Assembly (NCBI RefSeq): GCF_026262505.1
Contig: NC_067206.1
Location: forward strand, 8,088,879-8,152,878
DNA length: 64,000 nt
Source: Trichomonas vaginalis G3
Lineage: Eukaryota > Parabasalia > Trichomonadida > Trichomonadidae
Direction: 5' to 3'
The notes beneath the pieces are model-generated. The model was not told the DNA's origin. It saw only the letters and a list, made by a program, of their open reading frames with translations, and did no database searches. A program made the position numbers and the translations under genes. Positions 26,340 through 36,611 of this stretch are shown piece by piece. Position 1 is the first letter of the stretch. Every line of letters begins with the position of its first letter.

Positions 26340-27274
26340 TTACGAGTACATATGCTGAACATTTGCAGGCATTGGTTCATCTTCATATTCTCTGTACTTT
26401 TCTGCCACGTCAAATAAATAACTGACACAATGGAAAAAACCTAAAACAAGTAGTCCTATTTCAAACCACATTTTACTTACTAATAAAATTTCTTTGTTAT
26501 GACACTTTCTCCGGTTTATAGGACCTCTCTCATATTCTATCTTGTCATATCTAAACTCATAGTCATGTATGTCCTCTAACCATCTCATAACGGTTTCCAA
26601 ACCACTTTTATCGGATGTAAAGTAAAAGCATGGATGGTTATGTATAACGTCTAAAGTTTCTAAAGAGTCTCTCAAAGTCCAGTCTACTTGGTATTGAAAA
26701 TCCCATGTGTTATAGAACGGCGGGTCCACTATAAAGAAAACATTTTCCTTGTCTTTATATTTTTCATACAACTCTGTCCAATAACATCTCACAAACTCTA
26801 TACCCTCAATATATTTTTCTATGTCCTCTTTGAAAACATTTGTATAGTTAAGATATAAAACATTTGACATAAGTGTTTCAATGTCATGAACTCTTATAGA
26901 ACCACTATATAATAGTCTAGCAGATATACTATCCAGTCTATATATTCTGCTTTTTTCAAAACCTCTCTCACAATATTTTTCTTATCTAATGGTATACGTT
27001 CCATCTTACCTATAGGTATCTTTTCTTTTAACTCTTTCAATATATTGTTTGTGTCTGGTATATGTTTGAGACGGTCCATATAGTTGTCGAAGTCATTGCA
27101 TATAATCTTTGAGTCTGGGAATATTGTATGGCACAAATGGGATATATAGAAACTTCCACCGAACAAATCTACAAATGTTAGACCATTCGGTAGTTTCTTA
27201 AGTTCTCTCAATAGAATATCTTTACATCTACTCTTATTTCCAAAGAAGGGTAATGGTGGTTTTGTAAAATTCAT
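26340..27274 (-). pseudogene. Dam-like (D12) DNA adenine methyltransferase, frameshifted
   Basis: The N-terminal part reads MNFTKPPLPFFGNKSRC (cofactor site PFxGxKxR type) and VDLFGGSFYISH (motif I). The second part, in another frame, carries FFIVDPPFYNTWDF, the catalytic DPPY-type motif with Phe as its last residue. This is the D12 class that makes N6-methyladenine. The frame changes near 26925-26935, between the two parts. After the usual end (KEILLVSK) a hydrophobic helix (GLLVLGFFHCVSYLF) and an acidic tail follow, unusual for the family. 6mA and Maverick-derived methyltransferases have been reported in Trichomonas, which fits. Inactive as read. Confidence 0.82.
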
Positions 27275-27388
27275 TTATATATAATAATAAAAATGTTTTT
27301 TCCTGAAAAGTGACAGAAAAGTGACAAAACATGAAAACATATATAATTTGTGAAAAGCTCCTGGAAGCCCTCCGAATAAAAACTTCAT
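27275..27388. other. Right subterminal region of M1
   Basis: Between the methyltransferase start and the right inverted repeat. It contains TTTTTATTATTATATATAAA reading into the methyltransferase ATG (virion-class style) and two AAAAGTGACA repeats. No gene. Confidence 0.4.
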
Positions 27389-27456
27389 TTATACTAAACA
27401 TCTTCAGGGCTAGAGGGCACGAAGTGCCTGGAGGCCCCACTACCCTTTTTTTTTTT
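27389..27456 (-). repeat. Right terminal inverted repeat of M1
   Basis: On the minus strand: 11 A, GGGTAGTGGGGCCTCCAGGC, then hairpin GGCAC-TTC-GTGCC, and TAGCCCTGAAGATGTTTAG. It matches the left end except in the hairpin arms, where both sides have changed together. Confidence 0.9.
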
Positions 27457-27462
27457 AATTTA
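27457..27462. repeat. Target-site duplication, right, of Maverick 1
   Basis: AATTTA, identical to 3623-3628. Confidence 0.85.
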
Positions 27463-27560
27463 AATACATTACCAGGCATACAATCATTTGGAATTATAAA
27501 AGTAATAAAATTCTTGATGCCTTCAAAAGTGCTCTTTGTAAAATTTTCCAAAAAGTGACA

Positions 27561-28079
27561 ATGACCTTGGACCTTCCTCGTTATAATGAACGAGAGGTCT
27601 CTAGACAACTTGCACAATTTCTTTCAAACCCAGTTTCAATATGCCAGAAGTATGAACCAAGTAAATGGGAGAAATGCAAAAAGGTTGAGAATTTTATCTC
27701 AATAACATCTAGAGTTTTCATGGTCATTATTTTCTTGTCATGCACAATTTCATTGTTAACTTCAATCCCATACGAAATTGCGAATAGAGTGACAGCGTTA
27801 GATGAATTTCATGAAAATATTCGTGAACAGTGCATTAGGGACTATATGGAAAATCAGTGCAATACAACGCAAGTTCCTGACTTGATTGCATACTGCCAGC
27901 AAAAATGGAATTGTATTCACGAACCTTTTGTTTCTTCTACACACTGCGGAATATTCCAATATATTTTAGATATTCGTAACGCGTTCTTTAGCCAACTTAC
28001 AGTAAGATCATCCGCTCTCCTCGGTATGACCCTCGCCTTTTTCATATTTTTCAGCTTAAAGCGTACAAACTTGTTATAG
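27561..28079 (+). CDS. Brr6/Brl1-like nuclear-envelope protein
   Basis: 172 residues from the ATG at 27561. It has two membrane segments (VFMVIIFLSCTISLLTS near residues 55-72 and LLGMTLAFFIFFSL near 153-166). The lumenal loop between them has four cysteines in the pattern QCIRDYMENQC, then VPDLIAYCQQKWNC. This C-x(5)-Y/N-C ... P-x-L-x(3)-C-x(2)-W-x-C layout is what I know of the Brr6_like_C_C domain. In fungi Brr6/Brl1 act in nuclear pore assembly and envelope lipid balance. Length is short but complete. Maverick M1 is inserted only 98 bases upstream of the ATG, so its promoter may be altered. Confidence 0.78.
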   Translation: MTLDLPRYNEREVSRQLAQFLSNPVSICQKYEPSKWEKCKKVENFISITSRVFMVIIFLSCTISLLTSIPYEIANRVTALDEFHENIREQCIRDYMENQCNTTQVPDLIAYCQQKWNCIHEPFVSSTHCGIFQYILDIRNAFFSQLTVRSSALLGMTLAFFIFFSLKRTNLL

Positions 28080-28248
28080 ATATAGAGATCACCTTATATT
28101 AGTTTACCCTGTAAAATTTCTTTTATTACTTACTTATTATTTTTTGAAAAAATTTAATTGTTTTTTCATTTATTGCAAAATTTAAGGCACAATATAGTCA
28201 ATTTAAACTTATTTCTTGGATAGAAAGAAAATTCCCTTAATAATCCAA
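28080..28248. other. Short intergenic spacer
   Basis: AT-rich spacer between two host genes; nothing seen besides the promoter that follows. Confidence 0.4.
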
Positions 28249-28265
28249 TCATTTTTCTCAATGCA
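28249..28265 (+). promoter_or_regulatory. Initiator and mini-uORF of the next gene
   Basis: TCATT at 28249-28253 is a canonical initiator. Between it and the gene's ATG lies ATGCAATGA starting at 28261, a two-codon upstream ORF whose stop TGA (28267-28269) overlaps the main ATG (28266-28268). Confidence 0.5.
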
Positions 28266-29645
28266 ATGAGTGAATATAAAAAAGGAATTCAAAGCGATAA
28301 ATACTTTCAAGAAAGACTTATTGAAACAATCAATTTTCAACAAAGTATTGAATACTTCGATCATGATGAGGAAGAATCAGAAGATAGTCCATACGATTTA
28401 TTAAATGATCTAAAATTAATAGTCAAAAAGCTCCCACTTACAATGAATTCAACAGACCTTATTACAATTAATGATATTACCAAACAAATCAAGGCAAAAT
28501 ATCTTCCAGATGATCTCGTGGAAGAAATTGTTCGCACGTTACCTCAAACAACAAACCTGCAAACTAACTCATTATCATTTGAATTACTATCTCACATTAC
28601 ACAATCAAAGCAAAAAGCATTAATTGTGTCTAACTTGAATTATATGCAAGATCTCAACTACGAACATTTCTCTAACTTGCCACATGAAACAGCAAAGCAT
28701 ATAAGCTACATAGTAATACGCTTGATAGATGTATTTGGAGAAAATTTAGAAATTTTTTATAATTCTTTTTTCCCATATTTCTTGAACTATATTACATCGA
28801 ACACGTTCTATACTAGTAACTATATCGGAATTCATCTTGAATTATGCAACAGATTTGTTAAAATTTGCTCTCCAGAAGAATTATTAAAATTCTTTGAAAC
28901 ATTCAAGCTTTACTGTAACCGAACTACAAATGATTGCCTCATACCATCTTTGCACGGTATTACCTTTTGCTTTGCTCAAGATCCTGATTTGGTTTATCAA
29001 ATTAAAGATTTTATAGATCAAATCATATATTTATCTACCAGAACATGCATAGAAAATACTATTGATTCTCAAGAAGTTAGATCTTCTGCTTTCGTCATAT
29101 TTGAGTTCATTTTAGTTCAAAATGGAATCAAATGCGAATCCAAAGTTTATCAATCGATTGCATCTGTTATCCACAAGTACTTAGATCCACAAGAAAAGAG
29201 AACATGCTCAGAAGCAATAAGATTACTAGGCTATGCCGTTTCAAACTCATGTTTTATTAGATTTTCAAATTACCAAGAAATTGTTGAAACCTTTCTTTCT
29301 ATTTTCAATGATTTAAGTGTTGAAGACCAGAAGTCATGGATAACTACCTTAGGAAACATCATCTATTACCTTCCATTCATTTTCATCAAATCTTTATTCA
29401 TGAGAAAAGAATTTATTGAACTCCTTGATGATTGTTTTGTGTATAATAATCCAATCATTCAAACAAGACTTTTGATTGCAACTCATAACATTTTGCAAAG
29501 TTCATCAGAAGTTGTTGAGTTTATTCTCAACGAATGCAACTATCTTGTCGACACAATAAATTCTCTGAAAGAATCCGAAGACAGTGAATTCATTGGTCTT
29601 GTGAATGTCGTATTAGCTATCTTTGATAAAATTTCTCGTAGTTAA
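28266..29645 (+). CDS. Helical-repeat (HEAT/ARM-like) protein, 459 residues
   Basis: An intact host gene. The N-terminal 60 residues are acidic (DHDEEESEDSPYD). The rest is a regular run of paired amphipathic helices with Leu/Ile spacing, as in HEAT or armadillo solenoids, with no signal peptide or membrane segment. I cannot match it to a named protein. The number and spacing of helix pairs suggest a scaffold or transport adaptor, which is inference. Initiator 12 bases upstream; a two-codon upstream ORF overlaps the start. Confidence 0.75.
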   Translation: MSEYKKGIQSDKYFQERLIETINFQQSIEYFDHDEEESEDSPYDLLNDLKLIVKKLPLTMNSTDLITINDITKQIKAKYLPDDLVEEIVRTLPQTTNLQTNSLSFELLSHITQSKQKALIVSNLNYMQDLNYEHFSNLPHETAKHISYIVIRLIDVFGENLEIFYNSFFPYFLNYITSNTFYTSNYIGIHLELCNRFVKICSPEELLKFFETFKLYCNRTTNDCLIPSLHGITFCFAQDPDLVYQIKDFIDQIIYLSTRTCIENTIDSQEVRSSAFVIFEFILVQNGIKCESKVYQSIASVIHKYLDPQEKRTCSEAIRLLGYAVSNSCFIRFSNYQEIVETFLSIFNDLSVEDQKSWITTLGNIIYYLPFIFIKSLFMRKEFIELLDDCFVYNNPIIQTRLLIATHNILQSSSEVVEFILNECNYLVDTINSLKESEDSEFIGLVNVVLAIFDKISRS

Positions 29646-32600
29646 AAATAAATTGTTCATTTTTATTTCATTTTTTATATAGATACATTTTTAAGTCTGC
29701 ATATTAAACAGAAAGCCTACATACTACCTATTATAGAAGCCTTTAATTTGAATATGATTGAGATTTTTAGCTAATTCACATGTGCTAAAGCTATTTTACA
29801 TCTTTATTAATACGTATACAACTATAAAAAGAAAATCTATATATGTTTAATAAGGATGAATATTTTTCAAGAGGATTTTCCTATAATAATGGTGTGAATT
29901 AGTAGATGTAGATTATGAAATCAATTTATCCTGATTAAGAGGAAATATTGTAGCAGTAAATTATGTTACTGTACAGAATAATCAATTGAAACATCGCAAT
30001 AGCATCAAAAAATAATTTTCAGATTTTATTGAAACAAATAAATAGAATTTAGACACGAGAATATTGGTATATTTCATTGTGGGTAAAATATTTATAATAA
30101 ATAACACGATCTTTTAATTTTTCACCAATTTCGAAAAAGGTAACTAAACTCCTTTCGCCGATCCGATTTGCCCCATATTTAAAATATAGCTTGCATATGT
30201 AGAAGGAAAGCTAATTTTGAAGTACGCCCGAAATCCACCAATAGGATTTCGAGCTACTAAAAAGGTACTTTTAAATGTGATTTTTTTTATAAAAAATTAA
30301 ATTTATTTTAAGATCAGACTAAAAACTAATTTTATGGCAAATCTATATCGACAAATTTATTACTTATTGGGTATATAGATTTTTTGATTATGGCGATTAT
30401 GTCTGATATGCTTCCAATAAGCCAAAACAGTGTTTTTGGAGTGATTAAATACAAAAAAATCTGGCGATGCTTTACGTGGCAAATGGTCGAATGGTTATTA
30501 CCCCTTACTATTGAGTACCGGGGACGCTAGTTCGAAACTGATGCACTATATTTTTTTACAAAATGCGTTTATTAGGACAGGGTAAAGAAAGGTTGCCAAT
30601 ATAATATATTTAAATAAATACAACTAATCTAGCATAAAAAAACTATTGAATATTTGAATTCAATAAAAATTTATATAAAATACATGTAAAGCATAAATTA
30701 CTATATAAATCAAGCTGTATTTTGTTTTAAACACCGATTGTTTCATATAATATATATTCAACTCAAGTTTCTAATTAAGGATTTCATATAAAATTTAGCA
30801 TATGATCAGCAACAATTAAAATTAGTATTACAATTAATAAATTTAGTATAAAAACATATAGATTTAGTATAGATTTTATAGCTGTAATAAAAGAACTATT
30901 ATAAAAGAGTAATTTACTGAAATGCACCTTATATTTATAAACAAAACTTATAACGTGTTAGTTACATATAGAGTTGAAATTCATAGATAGCATAGAGAAG
31001 TTGGGATCTTGGCTTAATGGTCATAATATAACCAAATTAATTCAAAATTTGAAATTTTAATATTACTGTAACTATAATATATGGATATGTTTTATGAGAT
31101 CATAATAAATGGCATGTTAATGTAAAATTTAGAATAAAAAATTATATTTTTTTTAAAAAAACATTGCTCATGAGTGTTAATTGGAGAAGTAGTAAATTAG
31201 TTCAGTTTGCAAGTGATGATGGTTAATCTAACTATAATTACAATCAATTTTTAAAATCTTTGATTTATTTTGGTGATAATTAAGAGTGCAGTTGTTCTAT
31301 TTATAAACTATTTACTATAGACGGCACTGGTGATAATAAAAATCAAGCAAAAGCGCATCTGCTGTTGCTCGACTGCATAAAAATTGTAGTTAAAATTTGA
31401 ATACTTTACATAACTCATTTGTAAGGTAAATTAATATTATTAATTTATATTAAGAACAAATAAATATGAAATGTATTTTTTTCCAAAAAAAATTAAGAAA
31501 AATGCCCCCTAATTCTTGAATGATTTTCGGGAAAAATAAATACGAAAAGAGAAATCATAGCTGCCAGACAACCATTATATGAAATTCATTCAGTTTACAA
31601 AGTTTAATTTCTTTCCACAATAGTACATAATATAGTAGTATATTCGGAAATATGCATGCTCGATATCTCCAATTCACATCTCATGCATCTTATCGGAGAT
31701 TAAGTAACTTTATCTTGAAACTAGAAAAGTAATTAGCAAGTAGAATATATAAAAAATATAATGTTGTTTTATATTGATAAAACCATAAGAATGGCTATTC
31801 TAGAATGAAATTTTAGTACCTATATTCAGTGAAAGGTTTATTTGTAGTTGAACTTTCAAATGAAAACTCAAGGATCCAAGAATTGAATTGCATTAACAAA
31901 CCAATAATGAAATATGATATATACATATATATTTTACCCATAAAAATAGAATTAAATCGATATTTAACTCAAATTGTCAAAATATCAACAAAATAATTTA
32001 TAAATAGATATATATATAAGAGAAATATGTGATTTTGGTGTTTAAAAAAGAAAAATATTGCCCAAACAAGTGTTCTAGCTAAAAAGGAAAAATGCATTAT
32101 TTCATATTTCAATATCAATGTTAAATATTAAAATAATCTGCCATTATTCAGACAGTTAAAAAATAAATACACTATAAGTTTAAGCTTTAGCTGTAAAATA
32201 AACATTATATTATATAGTCGGAGCGATTCTATATATGTACTCTTATGCCAACTAGTTACAACCTAGTAAAATACATGGAAATATTGTAATATCCTAGCAT
32301 TGCTATCGAGAAATCAAAAAATATAAGCAAAAGTCATCTTATATTTAAAGATTTTTCAAGAGCTTTGTTTGGAAATTAGTTCATTGGAAGAAGTATATAG
32401 ATATGAAAACCCAAAGTATTAAGTTCGATAATATATAGTTTTTTTTTTATTTTAAAATTGAATGCATACAACATTGCTCCTCTGGAGTGAATTAATTAGT
32501 TCCAACTTTTTCAAGATTCTACAGTGTAATATGCTCCTTGGAATGTCTCTTGCATGAATGTTTTTGTTTACCATCTAAAGAATTAAGATTTGAGATACAA

Positions 32601-34263
32601 TAATCTTTGGAAAAGTAGAGGATACAACAATAAAGTATGTTCTTTCGATACATGATATCATTTTGTTACAAAAATATTCTTACTTACTCATGATTCAAAA
32701 AAAAAGGTTGCAGACATACTAAAATGTTATTTATGTGGCTTGTATTTACTAGCATATGTAATTTGGTGCTAACGTATACCATCAATTTCATTATAACACA
32801 GACATATATATTACTATTAGAATTTTATTTTAATTCAATGATAAAATCAAACATTCCTTTTTGAAAATCGTTCTATCTTGTTATTATCTTTGAATGCTGC
32901 ATCAAGAACTAACAATTTACAATTTTTATTCAAATTATAATATAAAATTATAGCATATTGGTTTTCAAAGTATGTTTGCTAAAAGTAATTGCGCTTATCG
33001 TTTACCCCCGCATTAACACATATAAATTTGTATTAAAAAATGATATCAAATCAAAAATATGGCTTCCTTGCTAAGAAAAGCGTCAAATTTATTATGTTTC
33101 TCCTTAGCCGAAAGTGTATAAATTGGCAGTTAGATTTATAGTATCCTAACTGTTTTTTGTAAAGTTCGTCATATCTTTAATGGTACTATTTCAGCGTGTA
33201 CAATGAATACAAAAATTCTAAGAGTGCCACATAAAATAGTACTTTAGACTTGAGTTAATGCTACCAAGCAAATGTTAAAAAGATGACTTTAGTGTTTTGA
33301 TAATCAAAGATTAAAATCATTATTGTCTAAATCAATAATCATAACGACAGAAGTTAATGTTTTTTCATCAGTGCTTTAAATCCACTTTTAAAAGTATACC
33401 TCAAAAATCAAAATATCAAAAAAAAATCTAGTTTTTATGAATCTAAAGCTTTCTATAGTTCACATGCAAAAACCTTTAGTTTTATACTTTTTTATGGTTT
33501 TCATGAGACAAAAAGTTATGATTTAATAATTATTTTTAATTTTCCGCTGTTATCAACATAGATGACAACTTCATACACTTAGTTATCTAATATCTTGACT
33601 ATTACACTCCTTAACCCCCAACATTCAAACAAAAACCTTTACGGATGCCTAATATGAAATTTTCTTTTTTAAAAGACATTTCTATCAATAAATTATTTCT
33701 GGTAGTTAGACAAAGACCATTTTCTAAGTTGTTCAGAACTGTTTTCGTGCAAATTATCTATGAATGGGCTTAACAAGTTTAATCTGAAAGTTATTTCCAA
33801 AACAGAAATGCATATACAATCAAAAGAATATATATTTATGCCAATAATTGATGCTGATGTGGTTTTGCAATTTTACAGTTATTCACATATCATTATGCAT
33901 TAAATTTTCATATTTGCTTATTTTTCTATCTTTTATCTTATGTATGATGAATTTCATAACTATTGGATATGATTTCATCATTCATATTGCATATTTCCAT
34001 TTTGAAATTTTAGGAATCTTCAATTTTGGATGGATGTTTATAAAGTAGCTGTTGTAAATGGAATTTAAATTAGTAGTGACAACATTTGGTCATAACAAAA
34101 TTGTATCTTGTCGATTACAAAAAATTAATTTCAAAATAATTTCTACAAGTGAAGCAAAAAGATATTAAATATCATTACCAATTCTATTCTAGTATGAAAT
34201 TATAGAAAATATTAAGTTTATTTTATTCAGATTGGTCTGACATTCTCTCAAAAAGTTAATGAA
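29646..34263. other. Long AT-rich intergenic region
   Basis: About 4.6 kb without a convincing gene: only short frames of low coding character, many A/T runs and no inverted repeat like those of the Mavericks. The single feature is a degenerate tRNA-like sequence near 30478-30557. Confidence 0.55.
30478..30557 (+). pseudogene. tRNA-like pseudogene or tRNA-derived sequence
   Basis: Box-A-like TGGTCGAATGG at 30484-30494, box-B-like AGTTCGAAACT at 30529-30539, and a T7 run at 30551-30557. The stretch between them carries a CCCC/GGGG stem in the position of a long variable arm, as in serine or leucine tRNAs. The T stem pairs poorly and the acceptor arms do not pair, so it is not a normal tRNA gene. 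Confidence 0.4.
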
Positions 34264-34280
34264 AGTTAGTATACATATCT

Positions 34281-34313
34281 TGGGTACGGAGGCACTGCGC
34301 GCCTCCTTACCCA
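34281..34313. repeat. Left-end dyad of M2
   Basis: TGGGTA and GGAGGC on the left pair with GCCTCC and TACCCA on the right, around a 7-base loop. This is the position of the hairpin in the M1 ends. Confidence 0.7.
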
Positions 34314-34332
34314 TTATATGTGAATTTGATAC

Positions 34333-34410
34333 TTTACAAAACCGCTAACGTATATTTTACAACACAAACGCAATATTAATTTAACCTTAAATATTTACAA
34401 AGCCGCCAAC
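34333..34410. promoter_or_regulatory. Two subterminal motifs of M2
   Basis: TTTACAAAACCGCTAACG at 34333 and TTTACAAAGCCGCCAACC at 34393, sixty bases apart. Related to 3812 in M1 and 48253/48316 in M3. Confidence 0.4.
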
Positions 34411-34468
34411 CACTTCACCTCACTAACGTTTTCACTAACGACTTTACTACTGTAAAAAATAAAAGTTC

Positions 34469-34795
34469 TCATTTACAAAAGTATTGCAACTCTTCCCATT
34501 GCTTTGCTTCACACAACAGTTCATATTCTTCACTATCGCTGCTGTCACTCAAATCGTCAGAGTCAAAGTCACTGTCAAAATAAATGTTAGTAAGTTTTGA
34601 CAAAGCTAATGAAACACGCTTACCGTTTGTATCTATTGCTTTTATATATCTCCCATTATGTTTGTTGTCGTAAACGCTCAAACTAACTTTACCCTTTCTC
34701 CCTCGTATCTGATAGAATGTATTTTCACGAGGAACGAAGAACAAGTTCTTGAACTCATGACCGTTGTAGTTTGTTATCTCAATAGTTTTCGTCAT
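34469..34795 (-). CDS. Small left-end Maverick protein (108 residues)
   Basis: Starts MTKTIEITNYNGHEFKNLFF; strand-rich in the first 75 residues, then an acidic Ser/Asp run (FDSDFDSDDLSDSSDSEEYE). The M3 counterpart at 48526 has the same layout (IPQYNKHTFKHLFFLPEHN, acidic end) but is strongly diverged, in contrast to the adjacent gene, which is identical between the two elements. No family recognised. Confidence 0.65.
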   Translation of the reverse strand: MTKTIEITNYNGHEFKNLFFVPRENTFYQIRGRKGKVSLSVYDNKHNGRYIKAIDTNGKRVSLALSKLTNIYFDSDFDSDDLSDSSDSEEYELLCEAKQWEELQYFCK

Positions 34796-34880
34796 TTATA
34801 TAAAAATAAAATAAAAATAAAATAAAAAATAAACTTAAAAATAAATGATATCACCACCCTCACACGTATGAAAACATAGC

Positions 34881-34951
34881 ACAAAAATAAATTTAAGGTA
34901 GATGGGTATATCTAACCCGATTTCTAACCTCATTTCTACCCTGTTGAATTC
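34881..34951. repeat. Covarying dyad, GGTAGA/TCTAAC mixed
   Basis: Left arms AAGGTAGATGGGTA, right arms TATCTAACCC, TTTCTAACCTC and TTTCTACCCTG. It lies directly beyond the stop codon of the gene at 34950. Confidence 0.6.
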
Positions 34952-35486
34952 ATTGCTTTATAACTCTCTTCCTTGGTTTCTTTTTAGTTGCTTTCTTCAC
35001 GTCTGTCTCCAACTTGACTGTCTTTCTTCTTCGTCCATAATGATACCAGTTACTTCCACCAGTCAATGGGTCAAATGGTCTTTCGTAAGGGTTTCCATAC
35101 ATTCCATAGGGACCATACGGAAGAACTACTGGTGGAAGTTGTGGAGAAGAAACATTTTCTTTAGTTCCATCGACTCTATTTAAATGCATTGTTTCACCTT
35201 TCATCTGGTCATTAAAGTCTTTTGCGTGTTTTGCAAACTCATCGTCCTTTCCTAAAGCATTTTCTGACTCAGTCGCAACTAAATTGGATGCTTTATTTAT
35301 GAGCCCTATTTTATTTAATCTTAACTTCTTTGCAACCCAGCCTCCTATCTTTCCTTTATTTGCGTCTAATGTCTTCGAAACCCTTCCTCCACTCATTTTA
35401 TTTACTGCGTCATAAGCTCCAAGTGCTTTTGCTCCAAATGCTAATGCTTTTGTTCCCATTGCGCCTAAAGCTGCCCAAGCTACCAT
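34950..35486 (-). CDS. Gly/Ala-rich basic virion-like protein (178 residues)
   Basis: The N-terminal 40 residues are small and hydrophobic (WAALGAMGTKALAFGAKALG), giving an amphipathic helix. Then basic segments, a Pro/Gly/Tyr-rich part (VVLPYGPYGMYGNPYERPF) and a C-terminus of Lys/Arg (KKATKKKPRKRVIKQ). Amphipathic start plus basic end suggest a minor virion protein touching membrane or DNA. This is inference from composition and from its neighbours. The copy at 48967 in M3 is identical in protein sequence. Virion-class motif upstream (ATATGGTGTAAATG). Confidence 0.7.
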   Translation of the reverse strand: MVAWAALGAMGTKALAFGAKALGAYDAVNKMSGGRVSKTLDANKGKIGGWVAKKLRLNKIGLINKASNLVATESENALGKDDEFAKHAKDFNDQMKGETMHLNRVDGTKENVSSPQLPPVVLPYGPYGMYGNPYERPFDPLTGGSNWYHYGRRRKTVKLETDVKKATKKKPRKRVIKQ

Positions 35487-35711
35487 TTACACCATATTAA
35501 AATCATCTCTCTTCAATATTATCTCATAAAAGTTCTCGTTACTGGAGAAAGTCAATGAAACATAAGCGTTCTCACGGGCTTCGCCCTCACCGCTTTGCGG
35601 TCTATCTAACTTCTTTCTTATCTCATCTATACGCTTCAAAATGTCTGAACAATTGCTAACATCTTCTACAACAGTTATTTCATCATGAATGACCTTCAAG
35701 AACAAGCTCAT
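35487..35711 (-). CDS. Small Maverick protein with in-frame palindromic insert (74 residues)
   Basis: Reads MSLFLKVIHDEITVVEDVSN and ends YEIILKRDDFNMV, abutting the next gene. In the middle PQSGEGEARENAY is encoded by a GC-rich two-stem palindrome (35571-35602) quite unlike the surrounding AT-rich sequence. M3 has the identical gene at 49504. Function unknown. Confidence 0.65.
   Translation of the reverse strand: MSLFLKVIHDEITVVEDVSNCSDILKRIDEIRKKLDRPQSGEGEARENAYVSLTFSSNENFYEIILKRDDFNMV
35571..35602. repeat. Two-stem GC palindrome within a coding region
   Basis: GGGC-TTC-GCCC (35576-35586) followed by ACCGC-TTT-GCGGT (35589-35601). Related two-stem units occur at 43640-43664, 49587-49619 and, on the other strand, 60255-60280. 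Confidence 0.75.
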
Positions 35712-36595
35712 TTAATATGCAATTAAAATCATCTCAATAATGAGTCCATCCTTTCCGTCTTTGGGTAGCACAACATCTTTCCTTGAAGAAGGTTCGACAA
35801 GTCTTATATTAAACTTACTGACAAAGTTTGTTATACTATAATGCTTCGGCGGCGAATACATATAGTTTGAAAAACATAATATAGATTCTTCAGCAAATTC
35901 ACTTATACTGGATTTTATAACAATGTTCTCACGAGACCAAATACCACCAATTGACAATCTTGTAAGCAATCCTGCTGAACCTTCAACTGTAAACGTCGAT
36001 GGTAACATTCCACGAAGGTCATCTATATGACATCTTTGAGTCACTGAATTTAAATATTTTCTTAAAGCAATCGTCATTATATAACCATGCAATAGCTTTG
36101 AAGTTTTCATTCGAATATACATCTGCTTCATTAAATGTAAAACCTGACTTCTTTGCAGAGACGACTTTAAAAATCTATTGTGTTTGTTTCAAAATTATAT
36201 GCTATGCTAACTTCTGAAGGTAATGGATGTCCTTCCGCAGTAAGTTGTTCTCTCACTACCGTTTGAAGCTTTGTGTTAAAAACTTTCATGTCATCTCCTG
36301 TGTCTAGGTTCACATACACAGCAACAGGAAAACTATCTTGCTTCTTTGTTTCATCATTATACCTCAAAACATTAAAGTTCTTCAATAATATTGTTCTTCC
36401 TGCTGGAATACTTCTAACTTGTCTTATTTCAATAGCTTTCTCACCTCCTACATACTCTACCCAGTGTCTTGGATATTCATAAGTATACTGACTATCTTGA
36501 ATTTTGGTAGGTTTCATCATAACGTGTTCATAGTATATCTTTATACTCTTGTCAGTTAGACTCGGTGCTATGTTCTGAATATTTCTGACTTGCAT
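35712..36595 (-). pseudogene. Minor-capsid-like protein, frameshifted in M2
   Basis: Counterpart of 24839 (M1) and 49746 (M3). Starts MQVRNIQNIAPSLTDKSI; the YPRHWVEYVGGEKAIE block and VAVYVNLDTGDDM strand are clear. Two one-base insertions relative to M3, near 36028 and 36170, break the frame. The C-terminus (DVVLPKDGKDGLIIEMILIA) is open here but altered in M3. Virion-class bidirectional promoter shared with the ATPase gene. Confidence 0.8.
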
Positions 36596-36611
36596 TTTTA
36601 ATGGAGATAAA
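36596..36611. promoter_or_regulatory. Bidirectional virion-class promoter
   Basis: TTTTTAATGGAGATAA between the divergent minor-capsid-like and ATPase genes; identical in M3 at 50610-50625. Confidence 0.5.

Larger units (their letters stand above)
3629..27456. mobile_element. Maverick/Polinton element M1, complete, 23.8 kb
   Basis: Bounded by matching terminal inverted repeats (left 3629-3698, right 27389-27456) and a 6-bp duplication AATTTA. Inside are Maverick hallmark genes: capsid proteins, packaging ATPase, retroviral-type integrase, and regulators of KilA-N type. An SF3 helicase is present and no DNA polymerase B is seen. At least eight genes carry frameshifts or stops, so the copy is probably dead, although capsid, minor-capsid and several small genes are still open. 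Confidence 0.93.

Noticed and set aside
33848-34048. 66-residue hydrophobic frame in the intergenic desert
   Set aside because: Composition is that of translated AT-rich DNA, with no promoter motif and no domain.
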